A stretch of 64,000 nucleotides of DNA from Cupriavidus sp. P-10 (GCF_003402535.2 NZ_AP025171.1:2170001-2234000), one strand, 5' to 3'; positions 8,278-17,383 are shown, counted from the stretch's first letter. Numbers and translations: made by a program. The notes: a model not told the origin generated them from the sequence alone.

Positions 8278-8347
8278 AACCGGCGTCTCCTCGCGATTGG
8301 GCTTTCCATTCCACGTTTGAAAAATAAAATCCGGAACAGAACGTTTC
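8262..8347. promoter_or_regulatory. Paired inverted IclR-type sites in the divergent promoter
   Basis: The 10-mer ACGTTCTGTT at 8264-8273 recurs inverted as AACAGAACGT at 8335-8344. With flanks, the shared string is AACAGAACGT-N-TCA on opposite strands. One copy covers the start of the IclR gene; the other lies about 75 bp upstream of the GMC gene. The layout suits cooperative binding by the adjacent regulator. Confidence 0.5.
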
Positions 8348-8417
8348 AGATTATAGATCGAAGCCGGCTACAGATCCCTACAGATCAGTTCGCCGGCCAT
8401 CAAAGGAGACAGCGACG

Positions 8418-10076
8418 ATGTCGCAAAGCGTTGACTACATCGTGGTAGGCGCCGGCTCGGCCGGCTGCGTGCTGGCCAACCGGCTCAGCGAAGACGGCCG
8501 CCACTCGGTCTGCCTGCTCGAGGCCGGCCCGCCGGACCGCTACCCGTGGATCCATATCCCGATCGGCTACGGCAAGACCATGTTCCACAAGGAAGTGAAC
8601 TGGGGCTTCTATACCGATCCCGACCCCAACATGATGAACCGCCGCATCTACTGGCCGCGCGGCCGCACGCTGGGCGGCAGCAGCGCCATCAACGGCCTGA
8701 TCTACGTGCGCGGCCAGCGCCAGGACTACGACCACTGGGCCGGACTGGGCAACCCCGGCTGGGAATGGGACGCCTGCCTGCCCTACTTCCGCAAGCTGGA
8801 GAACAACGACCTCGGCGCCGGCCCGACGCGCGGCACCGCGGGCCCGCTGAACGCCACTTCGATCGACCGTCGGCACCCGCTGGTGGATGCCTTCATCGAC
8901 GCCGGGCAGGCGCTGGGCCTGCCGCGCAAGACCGATTTCAACGACGGCGACCAGGAGGGCGCGGGCTACTACCAGCTCACCACGCGCAACGGCTGGCGCT
9001 GTTCCACCGCGGTGGCCTACCTGCGGCCGGCGCGCACGCGCCACAACCTGCGCGTCGAGACCGATGCCCACACCACCGCGGTGCTGTTCGAGGGCAAGCG
9101 CGCCGTGGGCGTGCGCTACGTCAAGGACGGCCAGCCCTATATCCTGCGGGCGCGCCGCGAGGTGATCCTGTGCGCCGGCGCGCTGCAGTCGCCGCAGTTG
9201 CTGCAACTGTCCGGCATCGGCCCCGCCCCGCTGCTGCAGGAGATGGGCGTGCCGGTGGTGCAGGCGCTGCCGGGCGTCGGCGAGAACCTGCAGGATCACC
9301 TGCAGATCCGCCTGATCTACGAAGTGGCGCAGCCGATCACCACCAACGACCAGTTGCGCTCGCTGACGGGCAAGGCGCGCATGGGGCTGGAATGGCTGCT
9401 GATGCGCAGGGGGCCGCTGGCGATCGGCATCAACCAGGGCGCCATGTTCTGCCGCGCGTTGCCGGAAAGCGCCACGCCCGATACGCAATTCCACTTCGCC
9501 ACCCTGTCCGCGGACATGGCCGGCGGCAACGTGCATCCGTTCTCGGGCTGCACCTATTCGGTCTGCCAGCTGCGGCCGGAATCGCGCGGCACGGTACGCA
9601 TCCGCAGCACCGATCCGTTCGAGCCGCCCTCGATGCAGCCCAACTACCTGTCCGCCGAGCTGGACCGGCGCTGCACCGTCGCCGCGGTCCGCTACGCGCG
9701 CCGCGTGGCGCAGGCCGAACCGATGCGCGCGCTGATGCGGCGCGAGTTCCGCCCCGGCGACGCGGTACAGAGCGACGACGAGATCCTGCACTTCTGCCGC
9801 GAGTACGGCGCCACCATCTTCCATCCTTCCGGCACCGCAAAAATGGGGCCGGCGCACGACCCGCTCGCCGTGGTCGACGCGCGCCTGCGCGTGCATGGCG
9901 TGGGCGGGCTGCGCGTGGTCGACTGCTCGGTGATGCCGACGCTGGTGTCGGGCAATACCAACGTGCCGGTGGTGATGATGGCGGAGCGTGCCGCCGACTT
10001 TATCCGCGAGGATGCGCGCCGCGAGCCGCTGTCGGCGGAAATAGCCGAGCGCGCGCCCATGGCGGCGGTCGCCTGA
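8418..10076 (+). CDS. GMC family FAD-dependent oxidoreductase (choline/alcohol dehydrogenase-like)
   Basis: A 552-residue flavoprotein. It opens with the FAD Rossmann motif VVGAGSAGC and carries the GMC signature PRGRTLGGSSAING. Its C-terminus has the catalytic HPSGTAKMGP histidine motif and the SGNTNVPVVMMAERA segment. It oxidises an alcohol to an aldehyde or ketone in the cytoplasm. The ATG at 8418 has AAAGGAGA upstream. It probably forms a two-gene operon with the MHS permease 116 bp downstream, under the divergent IclR regulator, so the substrate is likely imported by that permease. The substrate is not predictable from the sequence. Confidence 0.88.
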   Translation: MSQSVDYIVVGAGSAGCVLANRLSEDGRHSVCLLEAGPPDRYPWIHIPIGYGKTMFHKEVNWGFYTDPDPNMMNRRIYWPRGRTLGGSSAINGLIYVRGQRQDYDHWAGLGNPGWEWDACLPYFRKLENNDLGAGPTRGTAGPLNATSIDRRHPLVDAFIDAGQALGLPRKTDFNDGDQEGAGYYQLTTRNGWRCSTAVAYLRPARTRHNLRVETDAHTTAVLFEGKRAVGVRYVKDGQPYILRARREVILCAGALQSPQLLQLSGIGPAPLLQEMGVPVVQALPGVGENLQDHLQIRLIYEVAQPITTNDQLRSLTGKARMGLEWLLMRRGPLAIGINQGAMFCRALPESATPDTQFHFATLSADMAGGNVHPFSGCTYSVCQLRPESRGTVRIRSTDPFEPPSMQPNYLSAELDRRCTVAAVRYARRVAQAEPMRALMRREFRPGDAVQSDDEILHFCREYGATIFHPSGTAKMGPAHDPLAVVDARLRVHGVGGLRVVDCSVMPTLVSGNTNVPVVMMAERAADFIREDARREPLSAEIAERAPMAAVA

Positions 10077-10192
10077 TCTTTCAGCAAGCGCCACGGCCAG
10101 GCGCTGACAACGACAAAGGCCGGCCCTGCAGTGCACGCGGCGTCCAATACGACGATTAAAGCGGACGCCTCCCACCACCAGAGGAGACAGCA

Positions 10193-11509
10193 ATGACAAG
10201 CCCCAATGAACAGGCGGTGCGCAAGGTAGCACTGGCGTCGGTGATCGGCGCCACCATCGAATGGTATGACTTCTTCCTGTACGGCGTGGTCGCCGGCCTG
10301 GTCTTCAACAAGCTGTATTTTCCCGGCGAGGACCCGCTGGTCGCGACCATGCTGGCCTACACCACTTTTGCGGTCGGCTTTGTCACGCGGCCGCTGGGCG
10401 GCGTGATCTTCGGCCACTTCGGCGACAAGGTCGGGCGCAAGAGCATGCTGGTGATCACGCTGATGATCATGGGCGTGTCGACCTTCCTGATCGGGCTGGT
10501 GCCTACCTATGAAAGCATCGGAATCGCCGCGCCGATCCTGCTGTTGCTGCTGCGCGTGCTGCAAGGCATCGGCCTGGGCGGCGAATGGGGCGGCGCGGTG
10601 CTGATGGCATACGAATACGCACCGCCGGAGCGGCGCGGCTTCTACGCCTCGCTGCCGCAGATCGGGCTGGCGATCGGGCTGTGCCTGGCCTCGGGCGTGG
10701 TGGCGCTGCTGTCGCTGACGCTGACCGATGCGCAGTTCCTGTCGTGGGGCTGGCGCGTTGCCTTCCTGATCTCGGCGGGGATGGTGTTCGTCGGCATGTA
10801 TATCCGCCTGAACGTGAAGGAGACGCCCGAGTTCGCGCGCGTCAAGCAGCGCAATGCGGAAACGCGCATCCCCTTCGTCGACATGATGCGCCGCTACCCC
10901 GGCAATATCCTCAAGGGCATGGGCGCGCGTTACATCGACGGGGTGTTCTTCAATATCTTCGGCGTCTTTTCGATCAGCTACCTGACGCAGACCGTCAACA
11001 TCAGCCGCACCGAAGCGCTGGTGGGCGTGATGGCCGCCGCCATCGCGATGTGTTTCTTCATCCCGTTCTTCGGCCACCTGTCCGACCGCATCGGCCGCAC
11101 CCGCGTGTATTTCTGGGGCTCGCTGGTCACGGCGCTGTCGGCGTTCCCCGCGTTCTGGCTGATGCTCAACAGCGGGCAGAGCATGATGCTGCTGTGGCTG
11201 TCGATCGTGGTGCCGTTCGGCATCTTCTACGCCGCAGTGTATGGGCCCGAAGCGGCGCTGTTCTGCGAGCTGTTCGATGCGCGCGTGCGCTACACCGGCA
11301 TCTCCTTCGTCTACCAGTTCTCGGGCATCTTCGCCTCGGGCATCACGCCCATCATCGCCACCGCGCTGCTCAGGTCCGGCGGCGGCAAGCCGTGGCAAAT
11401 CTGCGCCTACGTGGCATTTGCGGGGCTGGTGTCGGCGCTGTCGGTCGCGTTGATCGGGCGGCGCGCGGGCGCCGCGCCGCTGCGCGAAAGCAACGCGCCG
11501 GCGCGCTAG
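10193..11509 (+). CDS. MFS transporter, metabolite:H+ symporter (MHS) type
   Basis: A 438-residue 12-TM permease. The N-terminal motif IEWYDFFLYG and the loop motif FGHFGDKVGRKS mark the MHS branch, which imports organic acids, betaines and similar polar solutes with protons. The ATG at 10193 has AGAGGAGA upstream. It follows the GMC oxidoreductase in the same direction and probably imports that enzyme's substrate. It converges with the DSD1-type gene, whose stop lies 25 bp away. Confidence 0.87.
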   Translation: MTSPNEQAVRKVALASVIGATIEWYDFFLYGVVAGLVFNKLYFPGEDPLVATMLAYTTFAVGFVTRPLGGVIFGHFGDKVGRKSMLVITLMIMGVSTFLIGLVPTYESIGIAAPILLLLLRVLQGIGLGGEWGGAVLMAYEYAPPERRGFYASLPQIGLAIGLCLASGVVALLSLTLTDAQFLSWGWRVAFLISAGMVFVGMYIRLNVKETPEFARVKQRNAETRIPFVDMMRRYPGNILKGMGARYIDGVFFNIFGVFSISYLTQTVNISRTEALVGVMAAAIAMCFFIPFFGHLSDRIGRTRVYFWGSLVTALSAFPAFWLMLNSGQSMMLLWLSIVVPFGIFYAAVYGPEAALFCELFDARVRYTGISFVYQFSGIFASGITPIIATALLRSGGGKPWQICAYVAFAGLVSALSVALIGRRAGAAPLRESNAPAR

Positions 11510-11534
11510 GCGGACACGGAGGGACAGGTCAGCG

Positions 11535-12674
11535 TCATCGGCTCAGGCCGCGCGCTTCGATGGCCCATACCGCTTCCACGCGCTCGCCGCGCACGCAGGC
11601 GTAGGCATCGTGCAGGTTGACGGTGGGATCGCAATGGCCCGGCACCAGCCACAGCCGCTCGCCCAGCAGGTCATGGCTGTCGGCGTCGGCCACCTTCAGC
11701 ACGCCGTGCTCGTCGTTGGCCGCCACGTACTCCAGCGCGCCGTCGGCATCGCGCGGCCAGACATGGGGCAGGCCGGAATCGACCGCCACCGATTTCAGGC
11801 CGACATCGCACACGGCCACGCCGGCGCGCGCGGCGCTCATCACGGTCGATGCCACGAACAGGGAATGCAGCGGCCGCAGCGCGCCTTCCCAGTCGAGGGA
11901 GCCGTAGTGGCCGTCGAGAAACAGGTACGAGCCCGGCTGGATTTCGGTGTAGACGCCGCTTTCCAGGTCGAACTCGGCGGTGCCGGTGCCGCCTCCGGTC
12001 ACCACGGGGCAGCGCAGCCCGCGCCGTTCCAGCGCGCGCACGTAGCCGGCGGTGGCCTCGGCGGCGCGCTGCGCGGCCTCGCGCCGCTGGGCCCATGCCT
12101 CGATATGCTGGATGCCACCGTGATAACCCTGCACGCCGACGAAATCCAGCGCGGCTTCGGCATCGATCGCGTCGATCAGCGCCAGCAGGGCGTCATCGGT
12201 GGCCACGCCGCAGCGGCCCTGCCCCACGTCCACCTCCGGCAACACCGCTATGCGCACGCCGGCGCGCGCCGCGGCGGCGCCGACCTGGCTGACCTGGCGC
12301 ACATCGTCCACGCATATCGACAAACGCGTGTGGCGAGCCAGTTCGGCCGCCATGGCGGCCTTGTCGGCGCCGACGAACTCATTGCTCAGGTGGATGCTGC
12401 CGATGCCGGCCGCCGCAAAGGGATACGCCTCGGACAGCTTCTGGCAGCAGATGCCCACCGCGCCCGCATCGACCTGCCGCTGCGCGATCGTCACGGACTT
12501 GTGCGCCTTGGCATGCGGGCGCAGCGCAACGCCGGCGCGCTCGGCAAGTTCCGCCATGCGCGCCAGGTTGGCTTCAAAGGCATCGAGTTCGATCAGCAGC
12601 GCGGGCGTCGACAGCGCTGACAACGATTGTCCGGCCGCGGCGTGCGGCGGCCTCAGAACGCTGGCTTCATGCAT
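11535..12674 (-). CDS. DSD1 / D-threonine aldolase family PLP enzyme
   Basis: A 379-residue fold-III (alanine racemase-like) enzyme. The PLP lysine lies in LRPHAKAHKS (around residue 60). Near the C-terminus, VPGHCDPTVNLHD supplies the His-Cys pair that binds zinc in D-serine dehydratase and divalent metal in D-threonine or 3-hydroxy-D-aspartate aldolase. It would cleave or dehydrate a D-beta-hydroxy amino acid. The ATG at 12674 (MHEASVLRP) has only a weak ribosome binding site. It stands alone between convergent and co-directional neighbours. Aldolase and dehydratase activity cannot be separated here. Confidence 0.8.
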   Translation of the reverse strand: MHEASVLRPPHAAAGQSLSALSTPALLIELDAFEANLARMAELAERAGVALRPHAKAHKSVTIAQRQVDAGAVGICCQKLSEAYPFAAAGIGSIHLSNEFVGADKAAMAAELARHTRLSICVDDVRQVSQVGAAAARAGVRIAVLPEVDVGQGRCGVATDDALLALIDAIDAEAALDFVGVQGYHGGIQHIEAWAQRREAAQRAAEATAGYVRALERRGLRCPVVTGGGTGTAEFDLESGVYTEIQPGSYLFLDGHYGSLDWEGALRPLHSLFVASTVMSAARAGVAVCDVGLKSVAVDSGLPHVWPRDADGALEYVAANDEHGVLKVADADSHDLLGERLWLVPGHCDPTVNLHDAYACVRGERVEAVWAIEARGLSR

Positions 12675-12764
12675 GGTGTGGGGCCCGTTTGCGGCGGTGC
12701 TTGTCGTGGGCCCTCACGATAACACCGGCGTGCGCTTGCGCACAGACCGGCGTGCGCAACAACG

Positions 12765-13511
12765 CTAGCGGCGCGTGGCCAGCAGGCGGTAGCCGCGGCC
12801 GCAATGCTCCGACGCGGCCGCGCGGGCAGCATCAACATCGTCGAACAGTCCGGCCTGCGCGATCGACTTCACCATCACCCCCTCGCCACGGTCGGAAGCG
12901 AGGAAGCGACCGTCCCAGCCCTGCACGATGTACAGCACGTCGCCTGCCGGGGAGCCGACCGGCTGGCGCTGGCCGGTGGACTGGCCGACCCGCTGTTGGC
13001 TCCGCTGCTGGCCATCGTCGCCGGCACGCTCGCCGATTCCGCCATTGCCGCCGCGCTCGGCGCGGCTGCCCGGCCGCGCCACCTGGATGTTGTTGCGCAC
13101 CTCACTGACGCCCAGCACATCCTCGGCCATTTCCTCGATGCGGACCTTGGCGTCGCGTTCCCGCACCGTGCCGGCCAGCGTGACGATGCCCGAGCCGACG
13201 TCGACCGTCACGTCCGAGACGTCGTCATCGGCATGTGCGAGCCGTTCGCACAAATCATCGCGAATGCGGGCGTCGGTGCGCTGGTAGCCCTTGGGCATGC
13301 GGCGCGAGCCCGCCTGCGTGGCCCAGCGCAAAGGGCGCGCGGGCCGCTCGTTGTCTTCATCCTCGATGCCATAGCGGGCCTCGCCATAGCCATGCGGCGA
13401 GCCGCCGGTGTTGCCGCTGCGCCAGTGGCGGGCCTCGCGGGTATCGTCGGGCTCACCATAGCCGCGGTGGCGCCAGGCTTCCCGGATTTCCGACGGTGGA
13501 TAGTCTTTCAT
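12765..13511 (-). CDS. BON domain-containing protein
   Basis: A 248-residue protein. A charged, Gly/Arg/Asp-rich N-terminus (1-75) leads to one BON domain (about 80-145; DARIRDDLCERL to VRNNIQVARP), a fold of periplasmic and cytoplasmic proteins linked to membrane or phospholipid binding and stress. A Gln/Arg-rich linker and a C-terminal module of about 55 residues (VLYIVQGWDGRFLASD onward) follow. No signal peptide is evident. The ATG at 13511 is preceded by GGAGG. The C-terminal module is not one I recognise. A role in envelope or osmotic stress is an inference from the fold. Confidence 0.75.
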   Translation of the reverse strand: MKDYPPSEIREAWRHRGYGEPDDTREARHWRSGNTGGSPHGYGEARYGIEDEDNERPARPLRWATQAGSRRMPKGYQRTDARIRDDLCERLAHADDDVSDVTVDVGSGIVTLAGTVRERDAKVRIEEMAEDVLGVSEVRNNIQVARPGSRAERGGNGGIGERAGDDGQQRSQQRVGQSTGQRQPVGSPAGDVLYIVQGWDGRFLASDRGEGVMVKSIAQAGLFDDVDAARAAASEHCGRGYRLLATRR

Positions 13512-13649
13512 GGATTGCCTCCGATCTGACGTCCTATCCAAGTATCGGTAGCAGGAAATATGCCCTTGCGCGGTGCCAGCCGCATGGCGCCCCGGGCGGC
13601 GCCGCGGGACGCAGTTTTTACACGCTGCGCAACAACGTCATGCGCTTGG

Positions 13650-14309
13650 TCAAGCCGCGGCCGGACGGTCGAGGTACTGGCCGACGATGCGCACCAGCAA
13701 CGGCAGCTTGCCGGTAAAGAAGTGATCGGCACCCGGGACCACCACCACCGGCAGCGCCTGCGGACGAGCCCAGTCGAACAGCGCGGACAGTTCCGCGCGC
13801 TCGTCGCGCTCGCCATGCACCACCAGGCAATCGGCGGGCACGGGCGGCGTGTCGTAGCTGCGATGGGCCTTGACCGTGCCATATGGCAGGCCGGTCAACA
13901 CGAGGTGGCGGATCGGCACATCCTGCGCCGCCAGCGTGGCGGCCACCTGCGCCATCACGAACGCACCGAAGGAAAACCCCGCCAGCGCCAGCGGCAGGTC
14001 CGGGTGGAGCTCACGCAAGTGCGCCACCACGGCCAGCATGTCTTCGGTCTCGCCACGGCCCTGGTCGTGATCGCCGCCCGAGCCCGCCACGCCGCGGAAA
14101 TTGGGCCGCACGCTCAGGTAGCCGCGCGCCAGCAGCGCCTTGGCCAGCTGGTGCGGCACCTTGTGCGTGGCCGAGCCGCCCAGCAGCGGGTGCGGATGCA
14201 ACACCACCGCGATGCCGCGCGGCGTGCCGGCGGGACGGTCGACCAGCATTTCGATCGGCCCGGCTGCGCCGACCAGTTGCGCCGCTTCCGTGGCTGACGG
14301 GACTCCCAT
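13650..14309 (-). CDS. Alpha/beta hydrolase, dienelactone hydrolase-like
   Basis: A 219-residue serine hydrolase fold. HPHPLLGGS gives the oxyanion strand, the nucleophile elbow is GFSFGAF, an acidic residue follows (VVHGERDE), and the terminal histidine is in GADHFF. This matches the small CocE/YsgA-like alpha/beta hydrolases often annotated as family proteins of unknown substrate. The ATG at 14309 has AAGGAG 5 nt upstream. It is monocistronic and divergent from the MscS channel gene. The substrate is unknown. Confidence 0.82.
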   Translation of the reverse strand: MGVPSATEAAQLVGAAGPIEMLVDRPAGTPRGIAVVLHPHPLLGGSATHKVPHQLAKALLARGYLSVRPNFRGVAGSGGDHDQGRGETEDMLAVVAHLRELHPDLPLALAGFSFGAFVMAQVAATLAAQDVPIRHLVLTGLPYGTVKAHRSYDTPPVPADCLVVHGERDERAELSALFDWARPQALPVVVVPGADHFFTGKLPLLVRIVGQYLDRPAAA

Positions 14310-14485
14310 GGATGCTCCTTGCAATATCGGTGCGGGCAGGCCGCGGCCCGCGAAGCCGTGATGGTAATGCGATTGTGGCGAGCATGCCGCCCGCGCCGCC
14401 GACGCGGGTGGCACCGCCGTGCGAAATTCTGGACCGTAGTGCCCTATGCGCCGCCTGTGCAGGGCATGTGACCTGAACGCTTCCG
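14310..14485. other. Intergenic region upstream of hydrolase and candidate sRNA
   Basis: Non-coding stretch that carries the promoter of the leftward hydrolase gene and leads into the TATAAT at 14486. No other signal is recognised. Confidence 0.35.
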
Positions 14486-14491
14486 TATAAT
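14486..14491 (+). promoter_or_regulatory. Consensus -10 box (TATAAT)
   Basis: An exact TATAAT in GC-rich surroundings, about 12 bp before the predicted 5' end of a short structured transcript. No clear -35 box is found at 16-18 bp spacing, so an activator or an atypical -35 may be involved. Confidence 0.5.
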
Positions 14492-14497
14492 GGCCCC

Positions 14498-14590
14498 AAC
14501 CGCGGCGGCCCCGGTAATGGGCACGCCACGATCGGTCAGCACGACCCGTGCCACGCATTGCCGGCCTGAGGCTTCGCCCCCAGGCCTTTT
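14498..14590 (+). ncRNA. Candidate small RNA or attenuated leader upstream of mscS
   Basis: Between the TATAAT and a terminator-like hairpin lies about 93 nt without a coding frame. It can fold into two stem-loops. The first pairs GGCACG (14520-14525) with CGTGCC (14547-14552). The second, GGCCTG-AGG...CCCCAGGCC at 14563-14586, runs into TTTT at 14587-14590 and looks like an intrinsic terminator. The product could be a free sRNA or a transcription-attenuation leader for the channel gene that starts 194 nt further on. It matches no RNA family I can name. Confidence 0.4.
14563..14590 (+). terminator. Intrinsic terminator-like hairpin
   Basis: GGCCTG (14563-14568) pairs with CAGGCC (14581-14586), with extra G-C pairs inside, and is followed by four T residues. 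It would end the short transcript from the TATAAT box. Confidence 0.5.
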
Positions 14591-14783
14591 CTCGTGGCTG
14601 ACCCAAATTCGCCGAAGCGGATGGCCTGCCTGCAGCATCCCTTCCCGTGTTCATCGCCGGTGACCCGGCCGTTCCGCAGTGGAATCGCGACGCAGCGCCA
14701 TGTGGCCCTGCCCGCACCGTGCCTTGCCATTTCCATCCGCCGCCGGAGCGCCGCAAGCCGTCACCATCCGACGAGAATCCGCC

Positions 14784-17243
14784 ATGAGCAAAGCTTCACG
14801 GCTCGCACTGGGCCTTGCGCTCGCTGCGCTATGCCACCTGATGCCGGCCACGCTGCCCGCCGTTTATGCCGCAGAAACCGCATCGGAAGCCCAGGCCGCC
14901 GAGCAAGCGCCCGCGCTGACCCACGCCGAGGCCACCGCCGAACTCAAGCGCCTGCAGACCGAGCAGGACAGCGTCAAGCAGCAGGCCTCGGACCCCGACG
15001 GCAATACCAAGCTGCACGACCTGCAAGAGACGCTGCAGCGCCTCGATACCGATGCTGACAAGCTCGGCGCCGCGCTGACGCCGCAGCGCGCCCAGCTCCA
15101 GGCGCAGCTCGATGTGCTGGGGCCGCCGCCCGCCGATGCCACCACCAAGGAAGCGCGCGCCGTGGTGAAGCAGCGTGCCGAGCTCAATGCGCGCCGCACG
15201 CAACTCGATGCCCAGATCAAGCAGGCGGCCGAAAGCAAGGAGAACATCGCCAACCTCAGCGACCAGCTGGGTCGGCTGGAGCGCGGCCACCTGAAAGACC
15301 AGCTTGCGCTGCGCTCGGAAAGCATCCTCAACCCGCAATTCTGGCAGCCGCTGTTCAGCCCGCCGCCGGAAGACCGGGTGCGCCTGGACGGGTTCCACGA
15401 CCAGGTGGTGCCGATGGTGCAGCTGGCCTGGCAGCCGTCGCAGCGCGCGGCCACGGTGGCGCTGCTGCTGCTCGCGCTGGCGGTGTGGACCCTGGGCCGG
15501 CGCCTGGCCGAGCGCGCGCTGGCGTGGTTCTGCCTGACCCGGCTGCCCGAGACGCGCCTGCGCCGCAGCGCGCTGGCGCTGGCGACCACGATGGCGACGG
15601 TCTGCACCACGGGGCTGGCGGTGCAGCTCGTCTACCATGCCTTCGCGCGCAACTATGAACTGCCGCCTGACCTGATGGCGCTCTATGCGCAGCTGGTCAA
15701 GCTGACGCTGACCAGCGCACTGATCGTCGGGCTGGGGCGCGCGTTGCTGTGCACGCGGCATCCCAGCTGGCGCCTGCCCGCGCTGGCCGATCCGGTGGCG
15801 CTGGCGATGAAACCCTTCCCCGCCGTGCTGGCGGGCCTGCTGCTGCTGGCCGGCACGCTGGAGCAGATCAACCGCATCGCCGACACCAGCGTGCAGGTCA
15901 CGCTGCTGGGCCGCGGGCTGGTGTCGCTGGTGGTGGTGCTGACCATCGGCGCGGCGCTGCTGCGCGCCAACCGCGTGCGCAACGAACTCGCCGCCGCGGG
16001 CGAACGCCCGGAGGCGCGCGCCACGCTGGCCGGCATGATCCACGCCGCCGTGACGGTGCTGGTGATCGTGTCGATGATCGCGCTGCTGGCCGGCTACATC
16101 AGCTTCGCGCGCTTCCTGACCTATGAACTGGTCTGGTTCGACATCGTGCTGTGCAGCCTGTACCTGCTGACGCAGGTCACGCGCGACGTGTGCGAAGCCG
16201 TGCTGTCGACCAACCACGCCAGCGGCCGCGTCATCAAGCAGCTGTTCGGCGTCGACGATTCGCACCTGGAGCAGGCCTCGACCATCCTGTCGGGCATCGG
16301 CGCCAGCGCGCTGCTGCTGGTGGCGGTGGTGGCGCTGCTGACCGGCGGTTTCGGCACCACGCCGGCGGACCTGCTCAACAGCCTGCTGACAGTCCTGGGC
16401 GGCGACAAGCTGCGCAGCCTGAACATCATGCCGGACCGCATCCTGAATGCGGTGCTGGCGCTCGGCGTGGGCATCTGGCTGCTGCGTTCGGTGCGGCGCT
16501 GGCTCGACGCCGAGCTGCTGCCCAAGGTGTGCAAGGAGCCGGGGCTGCGCGCGTCGCTGATCACGCTGTTCAGCAATGTCGGCTACGTGCTGCTGGTGCT
16601 GCTGACGCTGTCGCTGCTGGGCGTGCGCTGGGACAACCTGGCGTGGATCGTCAGCGCGCTGTCGGTGGGTATCGGCTTTGGCCTGCAGGAGATCGTGAAG
16701 AACTTCGTCTCGGGCCTGATCCTGCTGACCGAGCGCCCGGTCAAGGTCGGCGACATGGTCAGCCTGGCCGGCGTGGAGGGCGACATCCGCCGCATCAACG
16801 TGCGCGCCACCGAGATCCAGCTGGGCGACCGCTCTACCGTGATCGTGCCCAACTCGCAGCTGATCTCGCAGAACGTGCGCAACGTGACCATGAGCAACAG
16901 CACGCAGGGCGTGGCGTCGCTGCAGCTGACCTTCCCGCTCAATACCGATCCGGAACAACTCCGCGACCTGCTGCTCGATATCTACAAGGAAAACGAGTCG
17001 ATCCTGGACGTGCCGGCGCCGTCGGTCATGTTCAGCCAGCTCGCGCCCAACGGCATCACGCTGTCGGTGACGGGCTACGTCGGCAGCCCGCGCATCGCCG
17101 CGAATACGCGCAGCGAACTGCTGTTCGAGATCCTCAAGCGGCTGCGCGCCGAGGACATCGCGCTGACCGAACCGCAATCGCTGCGGCTGGAGAACCTGCC
17201 GGCGTTCGGCGAAGCGCAGCAGCGCGCGTACGCGGCTGGGTAA
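14784..17243 (+). CDS. Large MscS-family mechanosensitive channel
   Basis: An 819-residue inner-membrane channel. A signal peptide (about 1-29, cut near VYA-AET) precedes a periplasmic Ala/Gln/Lys-rich coiled-coil region (about 33-215, DUF3772-like). Several transmembrane helices follow, then the MscS pore and beta domains. The pore segment VGIGFGLQEIVKNFVSGL and the following RPVKVGDMV are diagnostic. It gates under membrane tension and releases solutes during hypo-osmotic shock, as MscK-type proteins do. The ATG at 14784 is chosen because it starts the signal peptide; the frame is open further upstream. Confidence 0.88.
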   Translation: MSKASRLALGLALAALCHLMPATLPAVYAAETASEAQAAEQAPALTHAEATAELKRLQTEQDSVKQQASDPDGNTKLHDLQETLQRLDTDADKLGAALTPQRAQLQAQLDVLGPPPADATTKEARAVVKQRAELNARRTQLDAQIKQAAESKENIANLSDQLGRLERGHLKDQLALRSESILNPQFWQPLFSPPPEDRVRLDGFHDQVVPMVQLAWQPSQRAATVALLLLALAVWTLGRRLAERALAWFCLTRLPETRLRRSALALATTMATVCTTGLAVQLVYHAFARNYELPPDLMALYAQLVKLTLTSALIVGLGRALLCTRHPSWRLPALADPVALAMKPFPAVLAGLLLLAGTLEQINRIADTSVQVTLLGRGLVSLVVVLTIGAALLRANRVRNELAAAGERPEARATLAGMIHAAVTVLVIVSMIALLAGYISFARFLTYELVWFDIVLCSLYLLTQVTRDVCEAVLSTNHASGRVIKQLFGVDDSHLEQASTILSGIGASALLLVAVVALLTGGFGTTPADLLNSLLTVLGGDKLRSLNIMPDRILNAVLALGVGIWLLRSVRRWLDAELLPKVCKEPGLRASLITLFSNVGYVLLVLLTLSLLGVRWDNLAWIVSALSVGIGFGLQEIVKNFVSGLILLTERPVKVGDMVSLAGVEGDIRRINVRATEIQLGDRSTVIVPNSQLISQNVRNVTMSNSTQGVASLQLTFPLNTDPEQLRDLLLDIYKENESILDVPAPSVMFSQLAPNGITLSVTGYVGSPRIAANTRSELLFEILKRLRAEDIALTEPQSLRLENLPAFGEAQQRAYAAG

Positions 17244-17291
17244 GTCCGCCGGCCCGTCCGCCGGCCGGTCCGCCGGCCGGTCCGCCCGCCT
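17244..17291. repeat. Four 12-bp tandem repeats directly after the mscS stop
   Basis: Four units of GTCCGCCGGCCS (17244-17255, 17256-17267, 17268-17279, and a diverged 17280-17291) begin at the base after the TAA. A CCGCCCG/CGGGCGG inverted repeat (17282-17307) overlaps the last unit. Confidence 0.7.
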
Positions 17292-17350
17292 GCGCAAGGC
17301 CGGGCGGGCTGGCCCAAACCCTCGGGGGCGATTTCGGACAGGGCGCGTGA

Positions 17351-17383
17351 CAGGGGCCGTATTACGGCCTGTTAAAAAGCGGC
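17351..17383. other. Left half of a hairpin split by the IS insertion
   Basis: CAGGGGCCG (17351-17359) would pair with CGGCCCCTG if the flanks of the IS are rejoined (17380-17383 plus 21017-21021). GGCCG-TATTA-CGGCC (17355-17369) can also fold by itself. It was probably a terminator or other 3' structure of the mscS transcript before the insertion. Confidence 0.5.

Noticed and set aside
8323..8356. A sigma-70 promoter for the GMC gene built from TTGAAA (8317) and TTATAG (8351)
   Set aside because: The spacing is 28 bp, far from the 16-18 bp needed.
8400..10232. A 610-codon minus-strand frame opposite the GMC oxidoreductase gene
   Set aside because: Antisense shadow; the plus strand has the FAD motif, GMC signature and a good ribosome binding site.
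12730..12743. GTGCGC-TT-GCGCAC palindrome as a terminator of the BON gene
   Set aside because: It lies upstream of the DSD1-type gene and beyond the BON stop, but has no T tract on either strand and a 2-nt loop.
14498..14552. Mini-ykkC (guanidine) riboswitch
   Set aside because: Two ACGA strings occur in the loop region, but they do not sit in two separate small hairpin loops as that motif requires, and the downstream gene is a channel of a different class.
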